DNA of 64,000 nucleotides, taken from Betaproteobacteria bacterium (GTDB lineage Bacteria > Pseudomonadota > Gammaproteobacteria > Burkholderiales > SG8-41). Of this stretch, positions 1 through 10,055 are shown piece after piece. The stretch is taken from assembly GCA_016192825.1 (NCBI GenBank), contig JACPTK010000002.1, forward strand, positions 51,630 to 115,629, in the 5' to 3' direction. A program made the translations under genes and the position numbers. Each line of letters starts with the position of its first letter. The stretch's first letter is position 1. The notes under the pieces are model-generated. The model saw only the letters and a program-made list of their open reading frames with translations. It was not told the origin of the DNA and made no database searches.

Positions 1-1488
1 TCGAACTCTTTTCACTGCCAGGTCGGTCGCGTCGTCGGAGACCAGGTCTACCCGCTCGACGCATTGCGCGAGCCCGTGCGCCTCGGGGCCGGGCTCAACA
101 AGGACAAGCGCCTCGACGAGGCGACGCAGGAGCGGGCGCTCGCCTGCCTGAAGCGCTTCGGCGAGCGGCTGCGCGGCTTCGACAAGCACGCGGTGCGCGC
201 GGTCGGCACCAACACGCTGCGCGTGGCCAAGAACGCCCAGCCCTTCCTCAGGAAGGCCGAGGCGGCGCTTGGCTTCCCGATCGAGGTGGTCGCGGGACGC
301 GAGGAGGCGCGGCTGATCTACCTCGGGGTCTCGCACGAGCTGCCCGCCTCGCGCGAGAAGCGCCTGGTGGTGGACATCGGCGGCGGCTCGACGGAAGTCG
401 TGATCGGCTCCGGCTACAAGCCGCTGCGGCTGGAAAGCCTGTTCATGGGCTGCGTCTCCTACAGCATGCGGTTTTTCGGGGACGGCAAGGTCACCAAGGG
501 CGCGATGAAGCAGGCCGAGCTCGCGGCCCGCAACGAACTGCAGCCGATCGTCGCGAAATTCGCGCGCGGCAACTGGCAGCAGGCGGTGGGATCCTCCGGC
601 ACCGTGCGCGCGCTCGCGGACGCCATCGAGCAGAACGGCTTCGGCGAAGGCGGCATCACCCCCGCCGGGCTCGACCGCCTGCGCGCCCACCTGATCAGGG
701 CCGGCGACATGGACAAGGTCGAGCTTGCCGGGCTGAAGCCGGACCGCGTTCCGGTGTTTCCCGGCGGGCTGGCAATCCTGAACGCGGTGTTCTCGGAGCT
801 CGACGTCGACTCGCTGACGGTATCGGGCGGCGCGATGCGCCAGGGCGTGCTCTACGACCTCCTGGGCCGCGTCCATCACAAGGACATGCGCGACGTCACC
901 GTCGCGCAGTTCATGCAGCGCTATCACGTGGACGCGCTGCAGGCGCGGCGCGTCGGCGCGCTCGCCTTCGCCCTCTATCGCAAGCTGACTGCGGAAGCGG
1001 GGGAGCCGGACGAGGACGTCCTGCGCGGCATCGCGTGGGCGTCGAAGCTCCACGAGATCGGTATCTCGGTCGCCTTCAGCGGCTATCACAAGCACTCGGC
1101 CTACATCCTCGAAAACGCCGACATGCCGGGCTTCTCGCGCGACGAGCAGGCACGGCTCGCCGTGCTCGTTCAGGCGCACCGGCGCTCGCTCGCCAAGGTG
1201 GCCAAGCGGATCGACGAGCACGAGGCGAACTGGAACATGGTAATCGCCCTGCGGCTCGCGGCGCTGTTCCATCGCAGCCGCTCCGACACGGCGCTGCCGC
1301 CGCTGCAGGTGAAGCGGCAGGGAAAGAAATTCCGCATCGCCCTGGATCCCGCCTGGCTCGCGCGCAACCCCCTCACCGTCACGGCGCTGCACGACGAGAT
1401 CCAGGAGTGGGACGAGGTCGGCTTCGAACTGAAGATCCCGGAGCTGGACGAAGTCGAAACCGGGCCCGAGATCGCCCTCGCCAGCTAG
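1..1488 (+). CDS. ppx: Exopolyphosphatase (Ppx/GppA family), 5' end outside the window
   Basis: Cytosolic phosphatase that trims terminal phosphates from polyphosphate (some family members also act on pppGpp). The frame is open from base 1 and begins with SNSFH, the end of the DxGSNSxH phosphate-binding loop of the ASKHA fold, so only about ten N-terminal residues are missing. The second phosphate loop, DIGGGSTE, is encoded at about 373-396, and SSGTVRA follows near 594. The last ~180 residues match the HD-like C-terminal domain (HEIGISVAFSGYHKHS). An in-frame TTG at 64 is not the real start, because homology continues upstream of it. The gene converges on the polyphosphate operon that starts at 9501, so degradation and synthesis genes are neighbours. 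The family assignment is secure; the preference between polyphosphate and pppGpp is not readable. Confidence 0.95.
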   Translation, partial: SNSFHCQVGRVVGDQVYPLDALREPVRLGAGLNKDKRLDEATQERALACLKRFGERLRGFDKHAVRAVGTNTLRVAKNAQPFLRKAEAALGFPIEVVAGREEARLIYLGVSHELPASREKRLVVDIGGGSTEVVIGSGYKPLRLESLFMGCVSYSMRFFGDGKVTKGAMKQAELAARNELQPIVAKFARGNWQQAVGSSGTVRALADAIEQNGFGEGGITPAGLDRLRAHLIRAGDMDKVELAGLKPDRVPVFPGGLAILNAVFSELDVDSLTVSGGAMRQGVLYDLLGRVHHKDMRDVTVAQFMQRYHVDALQARRVGALAFALYRKLTAEAGEPDEDVLRGIAWASKLHEIGISVAFSGYHKHSAYILENADMPGFSRDEQARLAVLVQAHRRSLAKVAKRIDEHEANWNMVIALRLAALFHRSRSDTALPPLQVKRQGKKFRIALDPAWLARNPLTVTALHDEIQEWDEVGFELKIPELDEVETGPEIALAS

Positions 1489-1614
1489 AGCTCGTCTCAA
1501 AAGCAGGAAATGGACAGGATTAATCGTGTCTATTCCGGTCTTGGCTTGCGGGATTGTTGAGGTACGTTCCAAACACCCCCGGGCGTCGCGCGGTGCCCAG
1601 GGCGCCCGCCGACG

Positions 1615-3621
1615 CTACCAGTGCAGCGCGCGAAACTGGGCGGTTTTCTTGCGCTGGTGATGCTGCATCCGGGCGATCACGTTGTCGAGCACGGCCAGCG
1701 CCTGGATCAGGTACGGGCCCTTGTTGAGCATCACGCACTCGGCACGCTCGGACATCGCGGCGTCCGAGATCTCGGCGCGCGACGGGCGCCCGCGCTTGAC
1801 CAGCCCTTCGAGTACCTGGGTCGCCCAGATCACCGGCACGTGCGCCGCCTCGCACAACCACAGGATCTCTTCCTGGATCTCCGCCATGCGCTCGTAGCCG
1901 ATTTCGACGGCGAGATCGCCGCGGGCGATCATCACGCCGAACGCATGGCTGCCGGCGCCGTGCACGATGATATCGGGCAGGTTTCCCACGGCGGTGCGCG
2001 TCTCGATCTTGGCGATGATGCCGAGGTCGGAGCGCCCGCGTTGCGCGAGTGCCTGCACCAGCGCGTCCATGTCGGCGGCCGAGCGCACGAACGAAAAACC
2101 AATGATGTCCGCGCGACGCGCGGCAACGTCGAGATCGGCGAGATCGGCTTCACCGAGCGCGGGCAGCGGCAGCTCGCAGTCGGGAAAATTGAGCCCCTTG
2201 CCGGGCGCGACGCGCTCGCCGCCGGGGCGCGCGTGCGTGACGCGCAACCACGCGCCGTGTTCGTCGAGCACTTCGACCACCGTCCCGATCTTGCCGTCGT
2301 CGATCCACACGTGATGGCCGACCTTGAGCGCCGAGAACACCCGCGGCTCGCTGCACGAGATGTGCGCGGGCGCGACCGTCTGGCCGCGCCGGTTCACGCG
2401 TTTCGGCTCCCCCGGGGTCTGCGCGCGGGTCAGCAGCAGGACATCATTCTCCCCGAGCCGGATCTCGAGCGGCGCCGCGGCGATTTCGCCGATTGCGGTG
2501 GTCGCGGCGGCGGCTCGCGCGCCGCGCAGCGGCACGCGCTTGAACACCGTATCCGCGCCGAGCCACGCGCCGCGGGTCGTGCTCGTGAGGAATGTCGCGC
2601 CGGACAACCGCCTTTCGGCCAACAGCCGCCGCTCGCGCCCCCGCACGTCGACGAAATGGAGGGTGTCGCCGCGGCGCAGCTGGTCGAGCCAGGCGCGCGC
2701 CACGGTCAGCCGAGCCGGAGCATCGCCGCTCCTGCCGACCGGAGCGGGCGGGCCAGGGCGCTCCGATGCATCGAGTATCACGCGCGCCGGCCGCAGCGGC
2801 CGGCCCCGCAGGTCGCGCTTGATCCGGATGCGCAGCAGCGGCGGCCCGGTTTCGATCGCGCCGGTGCGCAGCTTCGGCCCGCCCAGGTCCATGAGGATGC
2901 GGCACGGCCTGCCGGCCTCGCGCGCCGCGCGCCGGACGTTGCGTACCATCGCGCGCCAGGCGGCGGCGTCGTCATGCGCGCAATTGATGCGCGCGCAATC
3001 CATGCCGCCCTTCACCGCCTCGCGCACGAAACCGTAGTCGGTCGCCGCCTCGGTCGGCAGCGTCACCATGAAGCGCGTCCGGCGATTCGCCGGCGGCGGC
3101 CCGAACAGGCGGTTGGTGTGGTGGCGCAGCAGCACTTCGTCGCGCGTCATCGCGCTCGCGACGCCGGCGATGCGCCGCCGCAGGATGCGCTTGCCCGTCA
3201 TCTGCTTGAGCGCGTGGATCACCGAGTCGAGTGATGCCATGACATGGCCCTCGCAGCGCCCCAGCGACGACAGCCCGAGCGTGGTGAGATCGCGCTGGAT
3301 CGCGCGCAGGTCGTGGCGACGCAGGCCGATATACGCCGCGAGATTGGCCGCGCTTGGGTAGTACTCGCGCTTGAGCAGGTGCGGCCGCCAGCTCTTGGCG
3401 AGCGCGCTGCCCGCCGCGCGCACCGCGTCACGCAGCGCGTGCATGCGCGCCAGCAACCCGCGCACGTCCGTGATGCTGCCTTGCCAGCGTCGATCCGCGA
3501 CCGCGCCTTGCGCGGGCTCCCGCAAGCGCGGCGCTTTCCCGCGCGCGCGCGCCGGGACGGTACCGTCGCGCGGGCCGGCCGCCGCCGGGACCTCGCCGCC
3601 GGAATCCGTCGTGCGGCTCAC
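1615..3621 (-). CDS. Pyruvate-kinase-like protein with a long N-terminal extension
   Basis: Protein of 668 residues whose second half carries pyruvate kinase motifs: RINCAH (usual RxNxSH), LGGPKLRTG, IDDGKI, AKIETR with the catalytic Lys, MIARGDLAVEI, and ATQVLEGL followed by RAEISD. The usual GETA loop after VML is replaced by NKGPY, and the protein ends about 25 residues later, so the allosteric C-terminal domain of normal pyruvate kinases is absent. Residues 1 to ~180 are an extension of unknown function, basic and helical-looking. The GTG start lies 3 nt after the Pap stop codon, which suggests translational coupling, and it is the last gene of the ppk1-CHAD-sixA-pap operon. It may interconvert PEP/pyruvate and adenylates in step with polyphosphate metabolism, but that role is inference. 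The fold is clear and the substrate is not. Confidence 0.85.
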   Translation of the reverse strand: MSRTTDSGGEVPAAAGPRDGTVPARARGKAPRLREPAQGAVADRRWQGSITDVRGLLARMHALRDAVRAAGSALAKSWRPHLLKREYYPSAANLAAYIGLRRHDLRAIQRDLTTLGLSSLGRCEGHVMASLDSVIHALKQMTGKRILRRRIAGVASAMTRDEVLLRHHTNRLFGPPPANRRTRFMVTLPTEAATDYGFVREAVKGGMDCARINCAHDDAAAWRAMVRNVRRAAREAGRPCRILMDLGGPKLRTGAIETGPPLLRIRIKRDLRGRPLRPARVILDASERPGPPAPVGRSGDAPARLTVARAWLDQLRRGDTLHFVDVRGRERRLLAERRLSGATFLTSTTRGAWLGADTVFKRVPLRGARAAAATTAIGEIAAAPLEIRLGENDVLLLTRAQTPGEPKRVNRRGQTVAPAHISCSEPRVFSALKVGHHVWIDDGKIGTVVEVLDEHGAWLRVTHARPGGERVAPGKGLNFPDCELPLPALGEADLADLDVAARRADIIGFSFVRSAADMDALVQALAQRGRSDLGIIAKIETRTAVGNLPDIIVHGAGSHAFGVMIARGDLAVEIGYERMAEIQEEILWLCEAAHVPVIWATQVLEGLVKRGRPSRAEISDAAMSERAECVMLNKGPYLIQALAVLDNVIARMQHHQRKKTAQFRALHW

Positions 3622-3624
3622 CGC

Positions 3625-5124
<1,500 letters not shown>

Positions 5125-5158
5125 CTTGTTCTCCCTTCGACTGGCAGCTTCGTTCACC

Positions 5159-5602
5159 CTACAGCAGGTCCGGGGCGATCACGGCCCGCACCACGACTTG
5201 GTTCGGGCTGCGGGCCACGAGCCACCAAATCGCGCCTTTCTTGATGCTCCAGTCACCGGGTTTGCCGGTTAGCGCCAGGGCCACCGCCTGGCCAAGGGTG
5301 GGCTGATGGCCGACCACGACGACCGTGCGCTCGCCGCGCGGCCAGCCCGCCGCCTTGAGCACCGCCTGCGCGTTCGCGGAAGTCCCGACCTCGCGGACGG
5401 TCTCGAATTTCTTGGTCAGCGCCTCGGCGGTATCTTGCGCGCGGCGCGCCGGGCTCGCCAGCACCACGGCGTCCTTGGGCAGGTTCTCCTTGAGCCACGT
5501 CGCCATGCGCTCCGCCTGCTTTTCGCCCTTGGTGGTGAGCTTGCGCTCCTCGTCCGGAACACCGCTCTCGGCGTCGGCATGACGCCATAATATGAGGTCC
5601 AT
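5159..5602 (-). CDS. sixA: Phosphohistidine phosphatase SixA
   Basis: Histidine phosphatase superfamily protein of 147 residues that removes phosphate from phosphohistidine, classically on the HPt domain of ArcB. The RHG-type catalytic motif is LWRHADAE at the N-terminus, and the second catalytic histidine lies in VVVGHQPTLG. The length agrees with SixA. The start is the ATG at 5602, because AGAGGAA precedes it and homology begins at MDLILWRH; a longer reading to 5632 is unsupported. It sits inside the polyphosphate operon between the CYTH-CHAD gene and pap. PPK1 works through a phosphohistidine intermediate, so a polyphosphate-related target is possible, but this is inference. Confidence 0.9.
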   Translation of the reverse strand: MDLILWRHADAESGVPDEERKLTTKGEKQAERMATWLKENLPKDAVVLASPARRAQDTAEALTKKFETVREVGTSANAQAVLKAAGWPRGERTVVVVGHQPTLGQAVALALTGKPGDWSIKKGAIWWLVARSPNQVVVRAVIAPDLL

Positions 5603-5764
5603 GGGATTCCTCTGATCGATTTGAGGTGTCAACCGAAGGGGCTCGATGCCACCTTCTGAAACAATAGGTTATAGAACTACCGGTCTTATCCTCAAACTCC
5701 GTAGGGGCATTTTGCGCCACTTCGGCGAAAACCCGGTCTGACCTATATCAAACAAACCGCTCGT

Positions 5765-7312
5765 TTATCGCCAAAAACGACCCGCGGCCCGGAACAGCTT
5801 CCAGGGACCCTTGAGTTCGCCCCGCAACGTCGCCGCGCGGCTGCGGCTCCACCCGAGCAGAATTCCCTTCGCCTCGGGCACGTGTTTGTCCCCCTCGCCG
5901 TCGAAACCCTGGGCAATGAGATTCGCCACGATTCCGGCGTCGTTGATCGCACCCAGCATGTCCTGAAGGCGGGACAGCCGCTTCAGGGCTTCACGCACCG
6001 GTTTTGCCTCATAGAGCCCCGCGAAAAAGTCCGCGGCGTAGCGGAACTTCTTGACCGCGATGCGCAGGCGGTGCAGCTCCTTCGTCGAGAGTTTGCCGAT
6101 TTCGTGGCCGCGTTTGCGCACCCGTTGGTACCGCTTCTCCAGCACCTTCGCGGCAAAATCGCTTACCGGCGCGTCAAACACAACGCGCCGGTCAAGGTCG
6201 AGTTGGGAAGGCCAGTCCTCGGACGCAAGCCACGCCCCGAGCGAGAGCATCAGCCGTCGGTGGCGCTTGGAGCGCACCACGCGGCGCGCCTTCGCGCCGG
6301 CGCGGCTCCGCAGCTCCCGGCAGTGCCCGCTGAAGGCCTTGAGCTCACCGTGCGTGCCGAATTCCCGCTCGATGGGAGGCAGCGTCTCCGTGACGAACAC
6401 GTCCCAGTCGCGTGCCGGCCCGAGACTCGCGGCGAGCCAGGTCAGCTCCGCCACCAGGCGCGCGATCGCCGCCTCGGACATGGCTGGCCCGAATACGTCA
6501 AACGCCGAGCGCAGGCGGCGCAGAGCAACCCGCATCTGGTGCAGGTACTCGGGATCGCCGTCCGCCAGCATGCCGCGCTCGTTCGCCTGGAGGTGCGCGA
6601 TATTGGCCCGCATTACCGCCTTGAACGACTCGCCCACCGACAGAGCCGGCGTGAGCGCGGCGGGGTGCGCCCTGGCCGGTTTCGGATCCTTGCGGCGATA
6701 GAGCGCATAGCCGCGCTCCGCCTTGGAGCGGTTCTCGATCGAGAGCGGCAGGTCCTTCACGAGCTTCAGCGCGATCTCGTAGAGCTGCTGCGGGACGCCG
6801 TTCTTCAACTCGAGTTCCAGCTCGAAGACCGGCGTGCTGCGCTTGCCGCTCCGGATCATGCCCCGGTCCATGCTCGCCTCCACGCGCGTCGCCGAATCAA
6901 TTTCAAGGAGCCGGGTGCTGCGGACAAAGTCGGTGACGAATACGGGCTTCAGCCGGGCGCGCAGGCGTTCCGAGGAAAACGCCTCGGCAAGCTCGTGATG
7001 CCCGATCCGGGAAAAATCCGGCGTGGGCCCCGCCACCTCCGCCTCGTCCTCGAGGCGCCGGTGCAACCCGGCGAGGGCGGTTCCGCCGCCTTTCACGGCC
7101 TGAATCCAGCGCCCCGCTTCGCGCCGCAGCCGAAGCGCGATGCCCTGCCGCCACAGGTCGAGCCGCGGCGTATCGAAGTAAACACTCTGCAACCGATGCC
7201 TCGAAACACGCGGGGCGCCTTTGAGCAGGGGGTGCGCCGAGAGGCGGCGCATCGCCCCGGGAGGAACCAGTAGCTTCAGCTCGATCTCGACCGGAGGGAC
7301 CGCGGGTTTCAT
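5765..7312 (-). CDS. CYTH-CHAD domain protein (polyphosphate-associated)
   Basis: The 515-residue product begins with a CYTH triphosphate-tunnel domain (IELK of the ExExK signature at residues 9-12) covering about residues 1-200. A CHAD domain follows in the second half, with conserved basic helices HQMRVALRRLRSAF and HRLRIAVKKFRYAADF. CYTH domains bind or hydrolyse inorganic polyphosphate or triphosphate, and CHAD domains bind polyphosphate and localise to granules, so a role in granule biology or tripolyphosphate hydrolysis is likely. I took the ATG at 7312 because homology starts at MKPAVPPVEIEL; a longer frame to 7534 would overlap ppk1 by over 100 nt. It lies 98 nt downstream of ppk1. 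Confidence 0.9.
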   Translation of the reverse strand: MKPAVPPVEIELKLLVPPGAMRRLSAHPLLKGAPRVSRHRLQSVYFDTPRLDLWRQGIALRLRREAGRWIQAVKGGGTALAGLHRRLEDEAEVAGPTPDFSRIGHHELAEAFSSERLRARLKPVFVTDFVRSTRLLEIDSATRVEASMDRGMIRSGKRSTPVFELELELKNGVPQQLYEIALKLVKDLPLSIENRSKAERGYALYRRKDPKPARAHPAALTPALSVGESFKAVMRANIAHLQANERGMLADGDPEYLHQMRVALRRLRSAFDVFGPAMSEAAIARLVAELTWLAASLGPARDWDVFVTETLPPIEREFGTHGELKAFSGHCRELRSRAGAKARRVVRSKRHRRLMLSLGAWLASEDWPSQLDLDRRVVFDAPVSDFAAKVLEKRYQRVRKRGHEIGKLSTKELHRLRIAVKKFRYAADFFAGLYEAKPVREALKRLSRLQDMLGAINDAGIVANLIAQGFDGEGDKHVPEAKGILLGWSRSRAATLRGELKGPWKLFRAAGRFWR

Positions 7313-7410
7313 CACGGCTCCGCTAGCCGCTTTCGCGGCGGGAAGCTCCGGATTTCCAGTGCCGTTTCCGGCTGGATGGACCGGTCTCCGGGCAGCCTGC
7401 GTTTCCACGC

Positions 7411-9501
7411 CTAAACCTGCGCCTGTTGCGGGACGCGGGCCAGCATCTCGAGCAACATCTCCTGCGCCGAGTGACGATTCGCGCCGCGGCGGGGAGTGCG
7501 CACCTGGTAGCAGCCATCCGGCCCCATCTCCCACGCCTCGCAGTTGTCTTCGAAGTAGGGTTTCAGCCCTTCGCTGATGACGCGTTTCTTGAGCTTCGCG
7601 TCGAGCACCGGGAAACAGGTTTCCACGCGCCGGAAGAAGTTGCGGTCCATCCAGTCCGCGCTAGACAGATAGACATCCTCCGCGCCGTCGTTGTGAAAAT
7701 AGAACACCCGCGTGTGTTCCAGGAAGCGGCCGACAATGGAACGCACACGGATGTTGTCCGAGACCCCTGGAATGCCGGGCTTCAGCGCGCAGACGCCGCG
7801 CACGATGAGGTCGATCTCGACGCCGGCCTTCGATGCCTCGTAGAGCGCGGCGATGGTCTCTGGCTCGAGCAAGGCATTCATCTTGGCAATGATGCGGCCT
7901 TTCTTTCCGGCCTGGGCGTTCTGCGCCTCGTTCTGGATCGCCCGCGCGATCTGCTTGTGCAGCGTGAACGGCGATTCCCACAAATGCTTCAACTTGGTCG
8001 CGCGACCAAGCCCCGTCAACTGGATGAAAATGTCGTTGACGTCGACCCCGATCTCCTCGTTCGCGGTAAACAGGCCGAAATCGGTGTAGAGCTTGGTGGT
8101 ACGGGGATGATAGTTGCCGGTCGAAAGGTGCACGTAGCGGCGCAGCCGCTCCTCCTCCCGCCGCACCACCATCAGCATCTTGGAGTGCGTCTTGATCCCG
8201 ACCACGCCGTAGACCACGTGCGCGCCGACCTCTTCCAGCCGTTGCGCCCAGTTGATGTTAGCCTCCTCGTCGAAGCGCGCGAGCAGCTCCAACACCACCG
8301 TGACCTCCTTGCCGGACTTCGCCGCGGCGATCAGGATATCCATCAGTTCCGATTCGGCGCCGGTGCGATACACCGTCATCTTGATCGCGACCACCGCCGA
8401 GTCGCGCGCGGCCTGCTCAAGGAAGGCGATCACGGGCTGGAATGACTGGAACGGGTGATGAAGCAGGATATCACCCTCCCGGATCGCACTGAACATGTCG
8501 CCTGGTCGCTCGAACTGCGCCGGCAATCCGGGGCGGAAAACCGGGAATTTGAGAGTCGACCGATCCACCAAGTCCGGCACATTGATGAGGCGTGCCAGGT
8601 TCACCGGCCCGTCCACGCGGTAAAGGTCGTCCTGACCCAGGCTGAACTGCGAGAGCAGGTATTCCGAAATCTGCGGCGAGCAGCTGTCGGCGACCTCCAG
8701 CCGCACCTCGTCGCCAAATTGCCGGTGCGGCAACTCGCCGCGCAGCGCCGTGCGCAGATTCGTCACTTCTTCCTCGTCCACGAACAGCTCGCTGTTCCTT
8801 GTCACCCGGAACTGGTAGCAGTTCACCATCTTCATTCCGGCGAAGAGATCGGCCACGCGCACGTGCAGAACGGAGGACAGGAATACGAAATCGTATTCCG
8901 CCTTGGAGACCTCTCGCGGCAGCCGGATCACCCTCGGCAGGACGCGCGGCGCCTGCACGATGGCAATCCCCGAGTTCCGGCCGAATGCATCCTTGCCTTC
9001 AAGCTCTATGGCAAAGTTCAGGCTCTTGTTGAGTACCCGCGGGAAGGGATGCGCCGGGTCGAGCCCGATCGGCGTCAGCACCGGCATGACCTCGCGGGAA
9101 AAATAGGCTTTGACCCATTCCGCCTGCGCCGGCGTGAAATCCGAATGCCGCACGAAGCGGACGCCTTCGGCTTCGAGCCCCGGCAGGATCTCCTGGTTGA
9201 GCAACTGGTACTGCGTGGCCACCAGCTCGTGCGCCTCCTTCGCCACCTGCTTGAACACGAGCTGGGCATCCATCCGGTCGGGGCCGATCACGGGCGTTCC
9301 GGCCTCGATCTCCGCCTGCAGCCCCGAGACGCGGATCTCGAAAAACTCGTCGAGATTGCTGGACAGGATGCACAGGAACCGCAGCCGCTCGAGCAGCGGT
9401 GTCGCCCGATTTTCCGCCTGCGCCAGCACGCGCCGGTTGAACGCGAGCTGGCCGAGCTCGCGGTTGAGATACAGCTCCGGGATATCGCGTGGCTTGTTCA
9501 T
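7411..9501 (-). CDS. ppk1: Polyphosphate kinase 1
   Basis: Polymerises the terminal phosphate of ATP into long-chain polyphosphate at the inner membrane face. The 696-residue product spans the whole PPK1 family: N-terminal domain (LRFLCILSSNLDEFFEIR), head domain and two phospholipase-D-like C-terminal domains. The autophosphorylated histidine lies in GIKTHSKM and the second active-site histidine in RFLEHTRVF. It is the first gene of the minus-strand operon that continues with the CYTH-CHAD gene, sixA, pap and the pyruvate-kinase-like gene. A perfect 11-bp palindrome lies 8 nt upstream of its start codon (9509-9540). Confidence 0.97.
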   Translation of the reverse strand: MNKPRDIPELYLNRELGQLAFNRRVLAQAENRATPLLERLRFLCILSSNLDEFFEIRVSGLQAEIEAGTPVIGPDRMDAQLVFKQVAKEAHELVATQYQLLNQEILPGLEAEGVRFVRHSDFTPAQAEWVKAYFSREVMPVLTPIGLDPAHPFPRVLNKSLNFAIELEGKDAFGRNSGIAIVQAPRVLPRVIRLPREVSKAEYDFVFLSSVLHVRVADLFAGMKMVNCYQFRVTRNSELFVDEEEVTNLRTALRGELPHRQFGDEVRLEVADSCSPQISEYLLSQFSLGQDDLYRVDGPVNLARLINVPDLVDRSTLKFPVFRPGLPAQFERPGDMFSAIREGDILLHHPFQSFQPVIAFLEQAARDSAVVAIKMTVYRTGAESELMDILIAAAKSGKEVTVVLELLARFDEEANINWAQRLEEVGAHVVYGVVGIKTHSKMLMVVRREEERLRRYVHLSTGNYHPRTTKLYTDFGLFTANEEIGVDVNDIFIQLTGLGRATKLKHLWESPFTLHKQIARAIQNEAQNAQAGKKGRIIAKMNALLEPETIAALYEASKAGVEIDLIVRGVCALKPGIPGVSDNIRVRSIVGRFLEHTRVFYFHNDGAEDVYLSSADWMDRNFFRRVETCFPVLDAKLKKRVISEGLKPYFEDNCEAWEMGPDGCYQVRTPRRGANRHSAQEMLLEMLARVPQQAQV

Positions 9502-9508
9502 TGCCTCA

Positions 9509-9540
9509 GGAATTTGTCGGATTCTCGGTCGACAAATTCC
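9509..9540. repeat. Perfect inverted repeat just upstream of ppk1
   Basis: GGAATTTGTCG (9509-9519) and its exact complement CGACAAATTCC (9530-9540) flank a 10-nt loop. In a ppk1 transcript the hairpin would end 8 nt before the ATG, where it could hinder ribosome binding. It belongs to a set of palindromes beginning with AGGAA or AGGAT also seen at 33892 and 34058. The remaining bases up to yggX (9541-9710) show no gene. Confidence 0.75.
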
Positions 9541-9710
9541 TTAGTGAGATCCGTTTGCAGATAAAGACAAAACGGGCAGCGCCCGGACGTTTATCGGGGT
9601 TGGCGCCGGGAAAATTGCAGACAAAGCCCGCATGTCGCAGGCGCCTCCACGCGCTTCCCAATCGAATGCGCCCCGGCGTCTTGGCATTCATGAAACATGC
9701 GGGCTGGCGC

Positions 9711-9986
9711 CTATTTCCTGGGGGGTGGAACGTAGCCGGAAGCGACGTCGGCGCCCCCGCCAAAGAAGTACTTCTCCATCTGCTGCGCGAGGTATTCGCG
9801 CGCCTTCCGGTCGGCAAGATTGAGGCGGTTTTCATTGACCAGCATTTTCTGGTGTTCGAGCCACTGGCGCCAGGCTTCCTTCGACACCTGGTCAAAGAGC
9901 CGCTTGCCGAGCTCGCCCGGATAAGGCGGAAAATCAAGGCCTTCCGCCTCACGCCCGAGCTTCACGCAATGGACCATTCTAGGCAT
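9711..9986 (-). CDS. yggX: YggX, probable Fe(2+)-trafficking / oxidative damage protection protein
   Basis: Small 91-residue cytosolic protein with the complete YggX signature: MVHCVKL with the single conserved cysteine near the N-terminus, [27 protein letters not shown] and [16 protein letters not shown]. Length matches the family. YggX is linked to protection of iron-sulfur clusters and iron handling. In many betaproteobacteria it lies near argA; here the GGDEF-EAL gene separates the two, 69 nt upstream of yggX. Confidence 0.95.
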   Translation of the reverse strand: MPRMVHCVKLGREAEGLDFPPYPGELGKRLFDQVSKEAWRQWLEHQKMLVNENRLNLADRKAREYLAQQMEKYFFGGGADVASGYVPPPRK

Positions 9987-10055
9987 GGTTCACGGTCTCA
10001 AGCTAGTGCCCGAATATTTCACGAATATTGCAAAAATCTTACGGGGGTCCGGCGC

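Noticed and set aside
7313..7534. Extended N-terminus for the CYTH-CHAD protein
   Set aside because: It would overlap ppk1 by more than 100 nt, and the residues do not resemble CYTH proteins; the CYTH signature starts after ATG 7312.
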